From JACVRW01 sp963819635 (GTDB lineage Bacteria; Actinomycetota; Thermoleophilia; Solirubrobacterales; Thermoleophilaceae), in contig CAWFWX010000003.1 of the NCBI GenBank assembly GCA_963819635.1, forward strand, positions 1,178,001 to 1,242,000: a DNA stretch of 64,000 nucleotides, read 5' to 3'. Position numbers and translations under genes: made by a program. The notes under the pieces are model-generated. The model saw nothing but the letters and a program-made list of their open reading frames with translations. It was not told where the DNA came from and searched no databases. Below, piece after piece: positions 16,340-24,354 of this stretch (its first letter is position 1; the number at the start of each line of letters is the position of its first letter).

Positions 16340-17391
16340 CCGAGCTGCTCGCGAAGCCAGTCCGCCGCCACCGGCCGCGTCTTGTACGGCACGTTCGCGC
16401 ACCCGTGGTTGCCGTCCTCGTGCAGGAGGAACTCGCCCCTCGGCGCCTCGCGGGCCCCCCGCTCCGTCTGCTCCCACGGGATCAGCCGGTCGAGCCTTCC
16501 GGTGATCGCCAGGTAGGGCTGCTGGATGCGCTCTGCCACGCCGCTCAGGTCGAGCTCGGACGCCTTCGCGCGCCCCTCCTCGTCGTCGTCTGAGAACGAC
16601 TTGACCACGAAGGTCTCGCGCGTCTGCGGCGGGACGGTGTCCCAGATGTCCGCGAAGCAGTACGGGCCGCTCAGCCCGACGCCCGCTTTCACACGCGGCT
16701 CGAACGCCAGCACGCGCGGCGCGTAGTAGCCGCCGAGGCTCACGCCGAGCAGGCCGACGCGGTCGAGGTCGACGTCGGTGCGCCCGGCGATCGCGTCGAG
16801 CACGGCCGTGACGGCCACGTCGTAGTCGGGCCGGATCGGCAGGTCGTAGCCCGACTCGCCCTGGCCCGGGCCGTCGATCGACAGCGTTGCCATGCCGCGC
16901 TCGAGGAAGACGTTCTCGAGCCTGAAGAACTCCTCCTTCGTGGAGTCGAGGCCCGGCACGAGCAGCACGAGCGGTGGGGCCTCCTCGGCATCCGGGCGGC
17001 GCAGGTTCCCGACGACGCGGCCGCCGTCCAGCGGAACCTCGATGCGCTCCGCGTCCGGGTCGAGGAACTCGTGCGTCTTCGCCATCGCGGCCACCGCCTT
17101 GTCGGCGGCGGCGCGGCTCAGCCCCGGGTCGACCATCCAGACGAACTTGGCGAAGTGGTAGCCCACTGTCGCCCGCGCCCATGCCTCGCCGGCCGTGAGC
17201 CGCTGTCCCTTCGCGGCCGCCTCCTCTGCGAGCCCGGCGTGCATGTCCGCGTTTTGGCACCAGGCGTCGTGCCAGTCCTCCCAGCGCTCGACGCCGGCCG
17301 TCGTGGCGACGAAGTCGCTGTAGTCCACGCCCGCCTGCACGAAGCGCGGCGCCCAGTGGTCAATGGCTGCCTGCACGCGCGCGTCCGGCAC
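16336..17391 (-). CDS. Alpha/beta-hydrolase resembling 2,6-dihydroxypseudooxynicotine hydrolase (C-C bond hydrolase)
   Basis: The 351-residue product has a long helical N-terminal cap followed by an alpha/beta-hydrolase core: LLVPGLDSTKEEF (oxyanion region), nucleophile Ser218 in GVSLGGYYA, acid Asp301 in ITGRLDRLIP and His329 in EDGNHGCAN. Length, N-terminal extension and triad positions match the Paenarthrobacter nicotine-pathway enzyme that cleaves a C-C bond in 2,6-dihydroxypseudooxynicotine, and related FrsA/DUF1100-like esterases. Similarity to that enzyme is from recognition, not alignment. The neighbouring molybdenum hydroxylase and flavoprotein echo the nicotine cluster. Overlaps the flavoprotein gene by 32 bp. 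Confidence 0.75.
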   Translation of the reverse strand: MPDARVQAAIDHWAPRFVQAGVDYSDFVATTAGVERWEDWHDAWCQNADMHAGLAEEAAAKGQRLTAGEAWARATVGYHFAKFVWMVDPGLSRAAADKAVAAMAKTHEFLDPDAERIEVPLDGGRVVGNLRRPDAEEAPPLVLLVPGLDSTKEEFFRLENVFLERGMATLSIDGPGQGESGYDLPIRPDYDVAVTAVLDAIAGRTDVDLDRVGLLGVSLGGYYAPRVLAFEPRVKAGVGLSGPYCFADIWDTVPPQTRETFVVKSFSDDDEEGRAKASELDLSGVAERIQQPYLAITGRLDRLIPWEQTERGAREAPRGEFLLHEDGNHGCANVPYKTRPVAADWLREQLG

Positions 17392-18970
17392 CGGCGATCA
17401 CCTCCTCGGGGTCGTGTCCCAGGTCGCTCAGCATCACCATCGCGGCGCTCCGGCCGGGCACGCCGGTGACCGATCCGCCCACGCTCGTCGTGCCGCCCGT
17501 CTGGTAGAGCCCTGGGATCGGCATGCGGTGGTCGGCCCAGCCGGGCACCGGCCGGTTCTTGCCGCTGAACGAGTAGCTGCGGTCGCCGCCGTGGAAGGCG
17601 CCGCGGATCATGTGCTGGTTCGAGCGCTCGATGTCCTCCGGGCTCTTCACGTACGAGGTGAGGATGTGCTCGTCTGAAAGCGCGGGTATGAAGCGCCGCA
17701 CGTGCTCGAGCTGGCGGCGGAAGATCGTCTCCTTGTGCTCCTCCCAGCTCGATACGCCCGCCGGCAGGTCCCAGGTCTGCGGGCTGAGCAGCTTGACCGT
17801 GTGATGTCCTGCGGGCGCGCGGTCCGGGTCCACGAGCGTCGGCGTCGCCACGAGCAGCCATGGCACGCCCTCGTCGTAGGGCCGCCGGTCGCGCACCGCC
17901 CGCCCGAGCGCCAGCACCTCCTCCGGCCAGCCGACCGTGCCTGCCGACACGGCGGCCCTTGGGCCGTCGGGCGTCTGGAACTCCGGAGCCGCGTCGGCGG
18001 CGAGGTAGCAGGCCATGCCGGACATCCCGACGTCGTACGTGTCGACTCCGTAGACGAACTCCTCGCCCCAGGCACCGGCCGGCGCCATCTCCACGAGCTG
18101 CTTCACGTGGATCGTCGAGAGCACCGCTCGCTTCGCCGTGTAGCGCTCGCCGTCGTCCGTCTCGACGCCCGTGCAGCGCCCGTCCTCGAGGACGAGGCGG
18201 GACACCTGCCGGTCGCAGATCACGGTGGAGCCGTGATCCTCGAGGTAGCGCGTGAGCGCGTCCGTGAGCGCCCCGGACCCTCCGCGCGGGACGGACCAGC
18301 TGCGCCCCTGGCGGCCGAAGATGATCGAGTAGGCGTTGACGCCGGAGCCGGCGGCGTCAACGGGGACGAGCGTCTGGAACGCCTGCCAGAGCATGAACGC
18401 CTGGACGTGGCGATCCTGGAACTCGCGCCTGATCACGTCCCACGCCGAGATCGCGTTGCGCCGCAGCCAGATGCGCCCGCGCGGATGCTCGAGCAGCATC
18501 TCCTCGAGCGAGGGGCCGAAGCCGGGCGGCGTGACGCGGGCGCGCCCGAAGATGCCCTTGACCTCGTCGTACTCGGAGATGAGCCGCCGGTACGCGTCGG
18601 CGTCCGTGGCCGAGAAGCGGGCGATCTCCTCACACGTGCGGTCGAGGTCGAGCCACATCGTGAGCTGCTCCCCGTCGGGGAAGGCGACGTGCCCGACGGG
18701 GTCGGGCTCGAGGTACTCGAGCCCGTAGTCGGCGTGCAGCCCGAGCTCGTCGTTCATGAGCAGCGGGTTCACGCGGATGATCGTGTGGCCCGTGGAGCAC
18801 GAGTCGATCCTGTAGCCGGGACCGAGCAGCTCCTCGGTCGCCGCGCCGCCGCCGGGTATGGCGCGCGCGTCGAGGACGATGCACTCGTAGCCGGCCTTCG
18901 CGAGGTAGGCGGCGGTGATGAGGCTGTTGTGGCCGGCGCCGGCGACCACGATGTCGGCGGTGTGTGTCAT
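17360..18970 (-). CDS. Phytoene-desaturase/amine-oxidase-like FAD-dependent oxidoreductase
   Basis: A 536-residue flavoprotein. The N-terminal ADP-binding fold reads DIVVAGAGHNSLITAAYLAK followed by the glycine-rich IPGGGAATEE; the C-terminal FAD motif is IPGLYQTGGTTSVGGSVTGV. It belongs to the NAD(P)/FAD-dependent oxidoreductase group that includes carotenoid desaturases and amine oxidases; in a non-carotenoid operon, desaturation or amine oxidation of the imported substrate is likely. ATG 18970 overlaps the amidohydrolase stop by 4 bp, so upstream in-frame sequence is not coding for this protein. Confidence 0.83.
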   Translation of the reverse strand: MTHTADIVVAGAGHNSLITAAYLAKAGYECIVLDARAIPGGGAATEELLGPGYRIDSCSTGHTIIRVNPLLMNDELGLHADYGLEYLEPDPVGHVAFPDGEQLTMWLDLDRTCEEIARFSATDADAYRRLISEYDEVKGIFGRARVTPPGFGPSLEEMLLEHPRGRIWLRRNAISAWDVIRREFQDRHVQAFMLWQAFQTLVPVDAAGSGVNAYSIIFGRQGRSWSVPRGGSGALTDALTRYLEDHGSTVICDRQVSRLVLEDGRCTGVETDDGERYTAKRAVLSTIHVKQLVEMAPAGAWGEEFVYGVDTYDVGMSGMACYLAADAAPEFQTPDGPRAAVSAGTVGWPEEVLALGRAVRDRRPYDEGVPWLLVATPTLVDPDRAPAGHHTVKLLSPQTWDLPAGVSSWEEHKETIFRRQLEHVRRFIPALSDEHILTSYVKSPEDIERSNQHMIRGAFHGGDRSYSFSGKNRPVPGWADHRMPIPGLYQTGGTTSVGGSVTGVPGRSAAMVMLSDLGHDPEEVIAGAGRARAGSH

Positions 18971-19953
18971 GCCATCAGGATCCTTTCGGCGTTGCCCGTG
19001 AGGATTGCCGCCTCGACGTCTCGCGGCAGCCCGAGCCCGCGCACGGTGTCCACGTGCCGGGCGTCTCCCATGTCGAACGGGTAGTCCGAGCCGAGCAGCA
19101 CGTGGTCTGCACCGGCGTACTCGATCAGCGAGCGCAGCAGCGCCTCGTCGTGGGTCAGCGTGTCGAAGTAGAAGCGGCGGAGCGACTCGTCGGGCGACTC
19201 CGTCAGGCGCGAGCGTGCCTGCGGCTGGAAGCCGTGCGCATGCCGCAGCCGCCCGCGCACGGCCAGCAGCGCTCCGCCGCCGTGGGCGAGCAGCACGCGC
19301 AGCGCCGGATGGCGCTCCATCACGCCGGCCATGACCATGTGCGCCGCCGTGGTCGCTGTCTCGAGCGGGTTCCCGACCGTGTTCCAGAGGTAGTGCTCCT
19401 GGAACGCCGGCGAGTCGAAGCCGCGCGTGGTCGGGTGCACGAACACGAGCGCCCCGGTCTCCTCGGCCGCCTCCCAGAAGGGCTCGAAGCGGTCGTTGCC
19501 GAGGAAGACGCCGCGGACGCTCGCCGCCACCTCGACGCCCTTCAGCACCCCGCCCTCCATCAGCGCGCGGAGCTCGCCGGCCGCCGGCTCGGGATCCTGA
19601 AGCGGCAGTGCGCCGAGCGCCGCGACGCGCCCGGGGTGGTCGCGCACCAGGCCGGCCAGGGCGTCGTTCTGGATGCGCGCCCTCCGGAGCCCCTCCTCGG
19701 GCTCGGCGTCGTAGTAGAGGAGCGGCACCCACGGGCAGAGCAGCACGCGCTCGACTCCGGCCTCGTCCTGCGCCGCGAGGATGTCGTCGATGTCGACGAA
19801 CTCGGCCAGGGCCGACCTGATCTCCCTTCCGTCCAGCTCCACGACCTGGGCGCCGGCCTCGTCCCGGTAGACGTGCGGCCGCCAGGCCTCGCCCTCGCCG
19901 GCGTCGCGCGTGATCTCCGGCACCACGACATGGGCGTGCACGTCGAAGGTCAC
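18967..19953 (-). CDS. Amidohydrolase-family protein (aminocarboxymuconate-semialdehyde decarboxylase-like)
   Basis: This 328-residue TIM-barrel metalloenzyme starts with the HxH metal motif (FDVHAHVVVPE), then has VFVHPTTRG, LLAHGGGALL and the catalytic Asp in LGSDYPFDMGD, as in ACMSD and gamma-resorcylate decarboxylase. These enzymes remove CO2 from aromatic or muconate-semialdehyde acids, or hydrolyse lactones. It fits ring-cleavage chemistry downstream of the molybdenum hydroxylase. Only 4 bp separate it from the transporter gene upstream. Confidence 0.85.
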   Translation of the reverse strand: MTFDVHAHVVVPEITRDAGEGEAWRPHVYRDEAGAQVVELDGREIRSALAEFVDIDDILAAQDEAGVERVLLCPWVPLLYYDAEPEEGLRRARIQNDALAGLVRDHPGRVAALGALPLQDPEPAAGELRALMEGGVLKGVEVAASVRGVFLGNDRFEPFWEAAEETGALVFVHPTTRGFDSPAFQEHYLWNTVGNPLETATTAAHMVMAGVMERHPALRVLLAHGGGALLAVRGRLRHAHGFQPQARSRLTESPDESLRRFYFDTLTHDEALLRSLIEYAGADHVLLGSDYPFDMGDARHVDTVRGLGLPRDVEAAILTGNAERILMA

Positions 19954-19957
19954 GTGC

Positions 19958-20842
19958 TCATCCCGCGATCGCGATCAACAGCAGGATGCCGCCGGCCACC
20001 AGCAGGCCGCCGAGCCAGACGCGCGCGTCCGCCTGCTCGAGGTGGCGACCGACCATCATCGGCGCGAGCACGAGCACCACGGGCACGCTCACGAGGTTCG
20101 CGGCGAGGACCACCGCCACGTCCGTCTCGCCGAGCGCCAGCAGCCGGAACCAGGTGGCGAACGCCACCAGTACCGCCGCGGCCACCTTCAGCGCGAGCGT
20201 GTTGCGCGCGATCGAGCGGATCGCCGCCCCGAGCGAGCCGCGGGCGAGCAGCGCCCCGCCGAGCGCGACCGTCGCCGCCAGCAGTCCGAGGGTCACGCCG
20301 AGCAGCGGCGAGTCGAGCCCCTCGAGCGCCTCCACGGTAAGGACCGCGCTGAGCGCCCACATGAACGCGGTGCCGAAGGCGTAGATGGAGTCGCGCTCGA
20401 TCGCCACGCCGCCGCTTTCGCGGCTCGCCAGCAGCCAGGCGCCGGCCATGATGGGCGCGATGGCCGCGAGCGCGCCCGCGCTCGGCAGCTCGCCTCGCAG
20501 CACCACGGCGAGAACGACGCCGAACAGCGGCGTGAGCGTGATCAGGGGCGCAGTGCGCGACGCGCCGATGCGCGCCTGGCTCATGTTCAGGAGCAGCCAG
20601 CCGAGCACGAAGTGGACGATCCCGGCAAGGGCGAAGATCGCGATCGTCCCGCCGCTGGCGTCCCCGAGCCGACTGAGGTCCTCGGACACGAGGCTCGCGA
20701 CCACGAGGATCGCCGTCGCCACCGCGAGCTGCACGAAGGTGGAGACGTAGGGGTCCTCGATGCCCCGGATCGCGCGCCGGTTCAGGCTCTGGAAGATCCC
20801 GAACCCGATTCCGGAGACCGTCGCCCACAGGACGCCGCTCAC
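19958..20842 (-). CDS. DMT-superfamily (EamA-like) membrane transporter
   Basis: The 294-residue protein is almost entirely hydrophobic, with about ten predicted membrane segments in two EamA-like halves, the second starting near IYAFGTAFMWALSAVL. It is probably an inner-membrane exporter of a metabolite or overflow intermediate of the pathway. The GTG at 20842 overlaps the livF-type stop codon by 4 bp (GTGA). Confidence 0.82.
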   Translation of the reverse strand: MSGVLWATVSGIGFGIFQSLNRRAIRGIEDPYVSTFVQLAVATAILVVASLVSEDLSRLGDASGGTIAIFALAGIVHFVLGWLLLNMSQARIGASRTAPLITLTPLFGVVLAVVLRGELPSAGALAAIAPIMAGAWLLASRESGGVAIERDSIYAFGTAFMWALSAVLTVEALEGLDSPLLGVTLGLLAATVALGGALLARGSLGAAIRSIARNTLALKVAAAVLVAFATWFRLLALGETDVAVVLAANLVSVPVVLVLAPMMVGRHLEQADARVWLGGLLVAGGILLLIAIAG

Positions 20843-21561
20843 GCCCGCGCGACGGTCCCGCCGAAGTACAGCGCGGCCATCTCGGGGTTCTTCAGCACGG
20901 CGTCGGCCTCGCCGGTCAGAAGCACGCGGCCGCTCTCCATCACGACACCCTGCTTCGCCAGGCGCAGCCCGAAGCGGACGTTCTGCTCGACGAGCAGGAC
21001 CGTCTTCCCGGCGTCGACCATCACCCTGATCGACTCCCAGACCTGCTTGAGGGCCTTGGGATCGAGCCCGAGCGACGGCTCGTCGAGCAGGACGAGCTTC
21101 GGCTCCAACATCAGCGACCGGCCGAACTCGACCATCCGCCGCTGGCCGCCGGAGAGGTTGCCGGCGCGGTCGTCAGCGCGCTCGCGGATCGTGGGGAAGA
21201 GCTCCGCGACGGCGTCGTAGCGCTTCTGGAGCAGCTTCTTGTCGCGCCGCTCGATGTACGCGCCCATCAGGACGTTCTCCCTGACGGTCAGGCCCGGGAA
21301 CAGCGCGCCCGACTGGGGCACCTGCGAGACGCCCATCGCGAGGATGCGCGCGGGGTGGAGCCCGCACAGCGATTGGCCTTCGAGCTGCACGTCACCGCTG
21401 CGCGGCTGGAGCAGCCCGCTGACCGCGCGCAGGACCGTGGACTTGCCGGCCCCGTTCGGCCCGACGATGCAGCACACGGACCCCGCCGGCACGTCCAACC
21501 CGACGCCCTGGAGCACGTCGCCTCCGCCGTAGCCGGCGTACACCTCGGTGAGCTTCAGCAT
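20839..21561 (-). CDS. Branched-chain-amino-acid-type ABC transporter ATP-binding protein (LivF-like)
   Basis: A 240-residue ABC ATPase with Walker A VGPNGAGKST, signature LSGGQRRMVEFGR and Walker B LVLLDEPSLGLDP. LivF-type ATPases pair with LivG on the cytoplasmic face of an HAAT-family importer. ATG 21561 is 1 bp after the livMG-fusion stop. The catabolic context suggests the importer carries the pathway substrate and not necessarily an amino acid. Confidence 0.92.
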   Translation of the reverse strand: MLKLTEVYAGYGGGDVLQGVGLDVPAGSVCCIVGPNGAGKSTVLRAVSGLLQPRSGDVQLEGQSLCGLHPARILAMGVSQVPQSGALFPGLTVRENVLMGAYIERRDKKLLQKRYDAVAELFPTIRERADDRAGNLSGGQRRMVEFGRSLMLEPKLVLLDEPSLGLDPKALKQVWESIRVMVDAGKTVLLVEQNVRFGLRLAKQGVVMESGRVLLTGEADAVLKNPEMAALYFGGTVARA

Positions 21562-21562
21562 C

Positions 21563-23440
21563 TCACGCCCCCACAGGCTCCTCGAGCCGGAAGTCCTCGC
21601 CGAGGTAGGCGTCGAGGACCTTCTGGTCACGCTGGATCTCGTCCGGCCCGCCGCGCGCGATGGTCTGCCCGCGCGCCAGCACGAGGATCGGATTGCACAG
21701 GCCGAGGACGAACGGCATGTTGTGCTCCACGATCAGGAACGTCTTGCCGTCCGCGTTCAGCTCCCTGATCATCTCGCCGATCCGGTCGATCAGCGTCGGG
21801 TTGATGCCGCCCGCCGGCTCGTCCAGCATGATCAGTTTCGGGTCGAGCATCAGGATCTGCGCCAGCTCGACGAGCTTCTGCTGGCCGTAGGAGAGCGCGG
21901 CGGCGCGCACGTCGCGGTACTTGCGCATCCCGACGAAGTCGAGCAGCTCCTCCGCACGCGCCGCCTCGCGGCCGGAGACCGCGTTCGCGTTCAGCAGGCC
22001 GAGGTGGAACTCGCGCAGCGGCGCCACGACGTTCTCGAGCACGGTCATCTCCCCGAACAGGCGCGTGATCTGGAACGTGCGCCCGAGGCCGAGGTGCGCG
22101 CGCCGCCAGGGCGGCTTGCGGTCGATCCGCTGCCCGTCGAACCAGACCTCGCCGGCCTGGGGCGGCATCGTGCCGCCGATCAGGTTGAAGACGGTTGTCT
22201 TCCCGGAGCCGTTCGGCCCGATCAGCGCCGTGATCGACCCCTCCGCGACCGTGAACGACGCCCCGTCGACGGCATGCACGCCGCCGAAGCTCTTCTCGAG
22301 GCCCTTCACCTCGAGCAGCGGCGCGGCGGTGGCAGCCGTTGCCGACGGCGCCGGGACAGTGCGCTCGCGCAGGTCGATCCCGCTCAGCCGCTCGCCGGCC
22401 AGCCCGGCCTTGCCGCGATTGCGCCAGCGCTCGATCCAGCCGCTCGCCGTCGGCAGGATGCCCTGCGGCATGAACAGCACGACCAGCGCGAGCAGGCCGC
22501 CGAAGATCAGGAGCCGCGCGTTCCCGCCACCGAACTCGTTGTTGCTCGTCTCGTTTAGCCACTCGATCAGGAACGCGCCCAGCACTGGCCCCCAGAGCGT
22601 GGCCCGCCCGCCGATGAGCAGCGACAGGATGATCTGGACGCTGAGCAGGATGTTGAACATCCCGAGCGGGTCGATGAAGCTGATGTAGTAGCCGTAGACG
22701 CCGCCCGCCATGCCCACGAATACGGCGCTCGCCACGAACGCGAGGATCTTGTAGGTGGGCGTGCTCACGCCCACTGTCGCGGCCTTGTCCTCGTCCTCGC
22801 GAATCGCGATCAGGCCCATTCCGAACTTGTTTCGCCTGATCCACCACGAAACGAGGAGCGAGACGGCGAGGATGGCCATCAGCGAGTAGTAGAAGGGCCA
22901 GTTCTGGTAGTCGATGCTCCAGGTCGGGATCGGCAGCGTGATGCCGCCGGTGCCATTCGTGAGCGAGTCCCAGTTCGTCGCGAGCAGCTGCACGAGGAAC
23001 AGGAACGCGATCGTGAGGATCACGAAGCTGTGGCCACGGGCGCGCATCGCGACGACGCCGAGCAGCGCCGCGATCGCGCCGGCGAGCACTCCGGCCACCG
23101 GGACCCAGACCCACGGCGACCCGCCGATGTCCGTGACGCAGATGCCGACCGTGTAGGCGCCGAGGCCGACGAACGCCCCCTGGCCGAGCGAGACGTAACC
23201 GGCGTAGCCCGTGATCACGTTCAGGCCCACCGCCCCGATGGCGAAGACCATCGAGAGGATGAACATGTTCTGGTAGTAGAGGTCGTCGGAGAAGACCGGG
23301 AACAGCCCGACGAAGAGGACCGCGGCCACGATCACCGCCGTCCAAGGCGAGCGCAGGGCCTTGGAAGGCGAGCGCGCGGGCGACGCCCCGCCGCCCTTCA
23401 GCGTCCCCTCGGCCACGGCGTGGGCGCCCACGTCGCTCAT
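21563..23440 (-). CDS. Fused branched-chain-amino-acid-type ABC transporter permease-ATPase (LivM-LivG fusion)
   Basis: The 625-residue product joins a LivM-type permease (about residues 30-355; GLNVITGYAGYVSLGQGAF, many membrane segments) through a short Ala/Pro-rich linker to a LivG-type ATPase (about residues 370-625) with Walker A LIGPNGSGKTT, signature LSYGQQKLVELAQ and Walker B IMLDEPAGGINP. The second Liv system in this window (35952-37910) has the two as separate genes. ATG 23440 overlaps the livH stop by 4 bp; longer in-frame sequence lies inside livH and is not used. Confidence 0.92.
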   Translation of the reverse strand: MSDVGAHAVAEGTLKGGGASPARSPSKALRSPWTAVIVAAVLFVGLFPVFSDDLYYQNMFILSMVFAIGAVGLNVITGYAGYVSLGQGAFVGLGAYTVGICVTDIGGSPWVWVPVAGVLAGAIAALLGVVAMRARGHSFVILTIAFLFLVQLLATNWDSLTNGTGGITLPIPTWSIDYQNWPFYYSLMAILAVSLLVSWWIRRNKFGMGLIAIREDEDKAATVGVSTPTYKILAFVASAVFVGMAGGVYGYYISFIDPLGMFNILLSVQIILSLLIGGRATLWGPVLGAFLIEWLNETSNNEFGGGNARLLIFGGLLALVVLFMPQGILPTASGWIERWRNRGKAGLAGERLSGIDLRERTVPAPSATAATAAPLLEVKGLEKSFGGVHAVDGASFTVAEGSITALIGPNGSGKTTVFNLIGGTMPPQAGEVWFDGQRIDRKPPWRRAHLGLGRTFQITRLFGEMTVLENVVAPLREFHLGLLNANAVSGREAARAEELLDFVGMRKYRDVRAAALSYGQQKLVELAQILMLDPKLIMLDEPAGGINPTLIDRIGEMIRELNADGKTFLIVEHNMPFVLGLCNPILVLARGQTIARGGPDEIQRDQKVLDAYLGEDFRLEEPVGA

Positions 23441-24321
23441 GCTGTGGCCACGTCCTGCCGCAGGCGCGTGCCCAGGATGCCCTGCGGCCTCAAGAGCAGC
23501 ACGATGAACACGAACACGTACGGAACGCCGGTGGCCCATTCCGGCCCGATGTAGGTGACGGTCATGAGCTCGGCGACGCCGAGGCAGAGCGCCCCGATCA
23601 CGGCACCGGGCAGGCTCCCCATGCCACCCAGGACGATGATGCCGAGCAGGCGCGCGATCCACTGGTAGTGCGAGCCCGGGAGGAACGGGTACAGCACGCT
23701 CGCGATCGCCCCGCCGGCACCCGCGCTCGCCACGCCGATCCCGAAGGTGAGCGCCGCGACCGACGCCACGTTGACGCCGACGAGCTCAGCGCCCTGCGGG
23801 TTGACCGCGCTCGCGCGGATCGCCCTCCCCAGCCAGCTGCGCGTGAGGACGAGATAGAGCGAGACGAGCACGACGATCGCGACGAGCCCGCCGAACACCT
23901 GGGCCTTCGGGAGGAACAGCGCGCCGATCTCGAAGCTCTGGTTGGCGTAGCCGGGGCGAACCGAGTGCGACGTGTTGCCCCAGATCACGCCCATGATGCC
24001 CTCGACGAAGAGCGCCAGCCCGAAGGTCAGGAGCACCGACGCCGCGGGCGGGGCGCGGCGTATCGGCCGGATCGTGGCGTTGTAGAGCACCCAGCCGAAC
24101 ACGAACATCAGCGGCGTCACGACCACGATCGCCGCGAGCGGATCCAGCCCGATCGCCCGCCAGATCGACCAGGTGATGAACGCGGCGAGGATCAGGAACG
24201 CCCCGTGCGCGATGTTGATGATGTTCATCACGCCGAAGATCAGCGTGAGGCCCGACGCCAGCAGCGCGTACACGCCGCCGATCAGCAGCCCGAGGATCAG
24301 GGCCTGGAGGAACTCCGTCAC
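23437..24321 (-). CDS. Branched-chain-amino-acid-type ABC transporter permease (LivH-like)
   Basis: A 294-residue membrane permease with the LivH signatures GGVYALLASGLTLIFGVMNI and NIAHGAFLILAAF, eight or so membrane helices and the C-terminal LRPQGILG tail. It forms the transmembrane channel with the LivM half of the fusion. It starts with GTG 33 bp after the binding-protein gene, so it belongs to the same operon. Confidence 0.92.
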   Translation of the reverse strand: MTEFLQALILGLLIGGVYALLASGLTLIFGVMNIINIAHGAFLILAAFITWSIWRAIGLDPLAAIVVVTPLMFVFGWVLYNATIRPIRRAPPAASVLLTFGLALFVEGIMGVIWGNTSHSVRPGYANQSFEIGALFLPKAQVFGGLVAIVVLVSLYLVLTRSWLGRAIRASAVNPQGAELVGVNVASVAALTFGIGVASAGAGGAIASVLYPFLPGSHYQWIARLLGIIVLGGMGSLPGAVIGALCLGVAELMTVTYIGPEWATGVPYVFVFIVLLLRPQGILGTRLRQDVATA

Positions 24322-24354
24322 TGGCCGCTTCTATCTACCCTGCGGGACCCCCCG

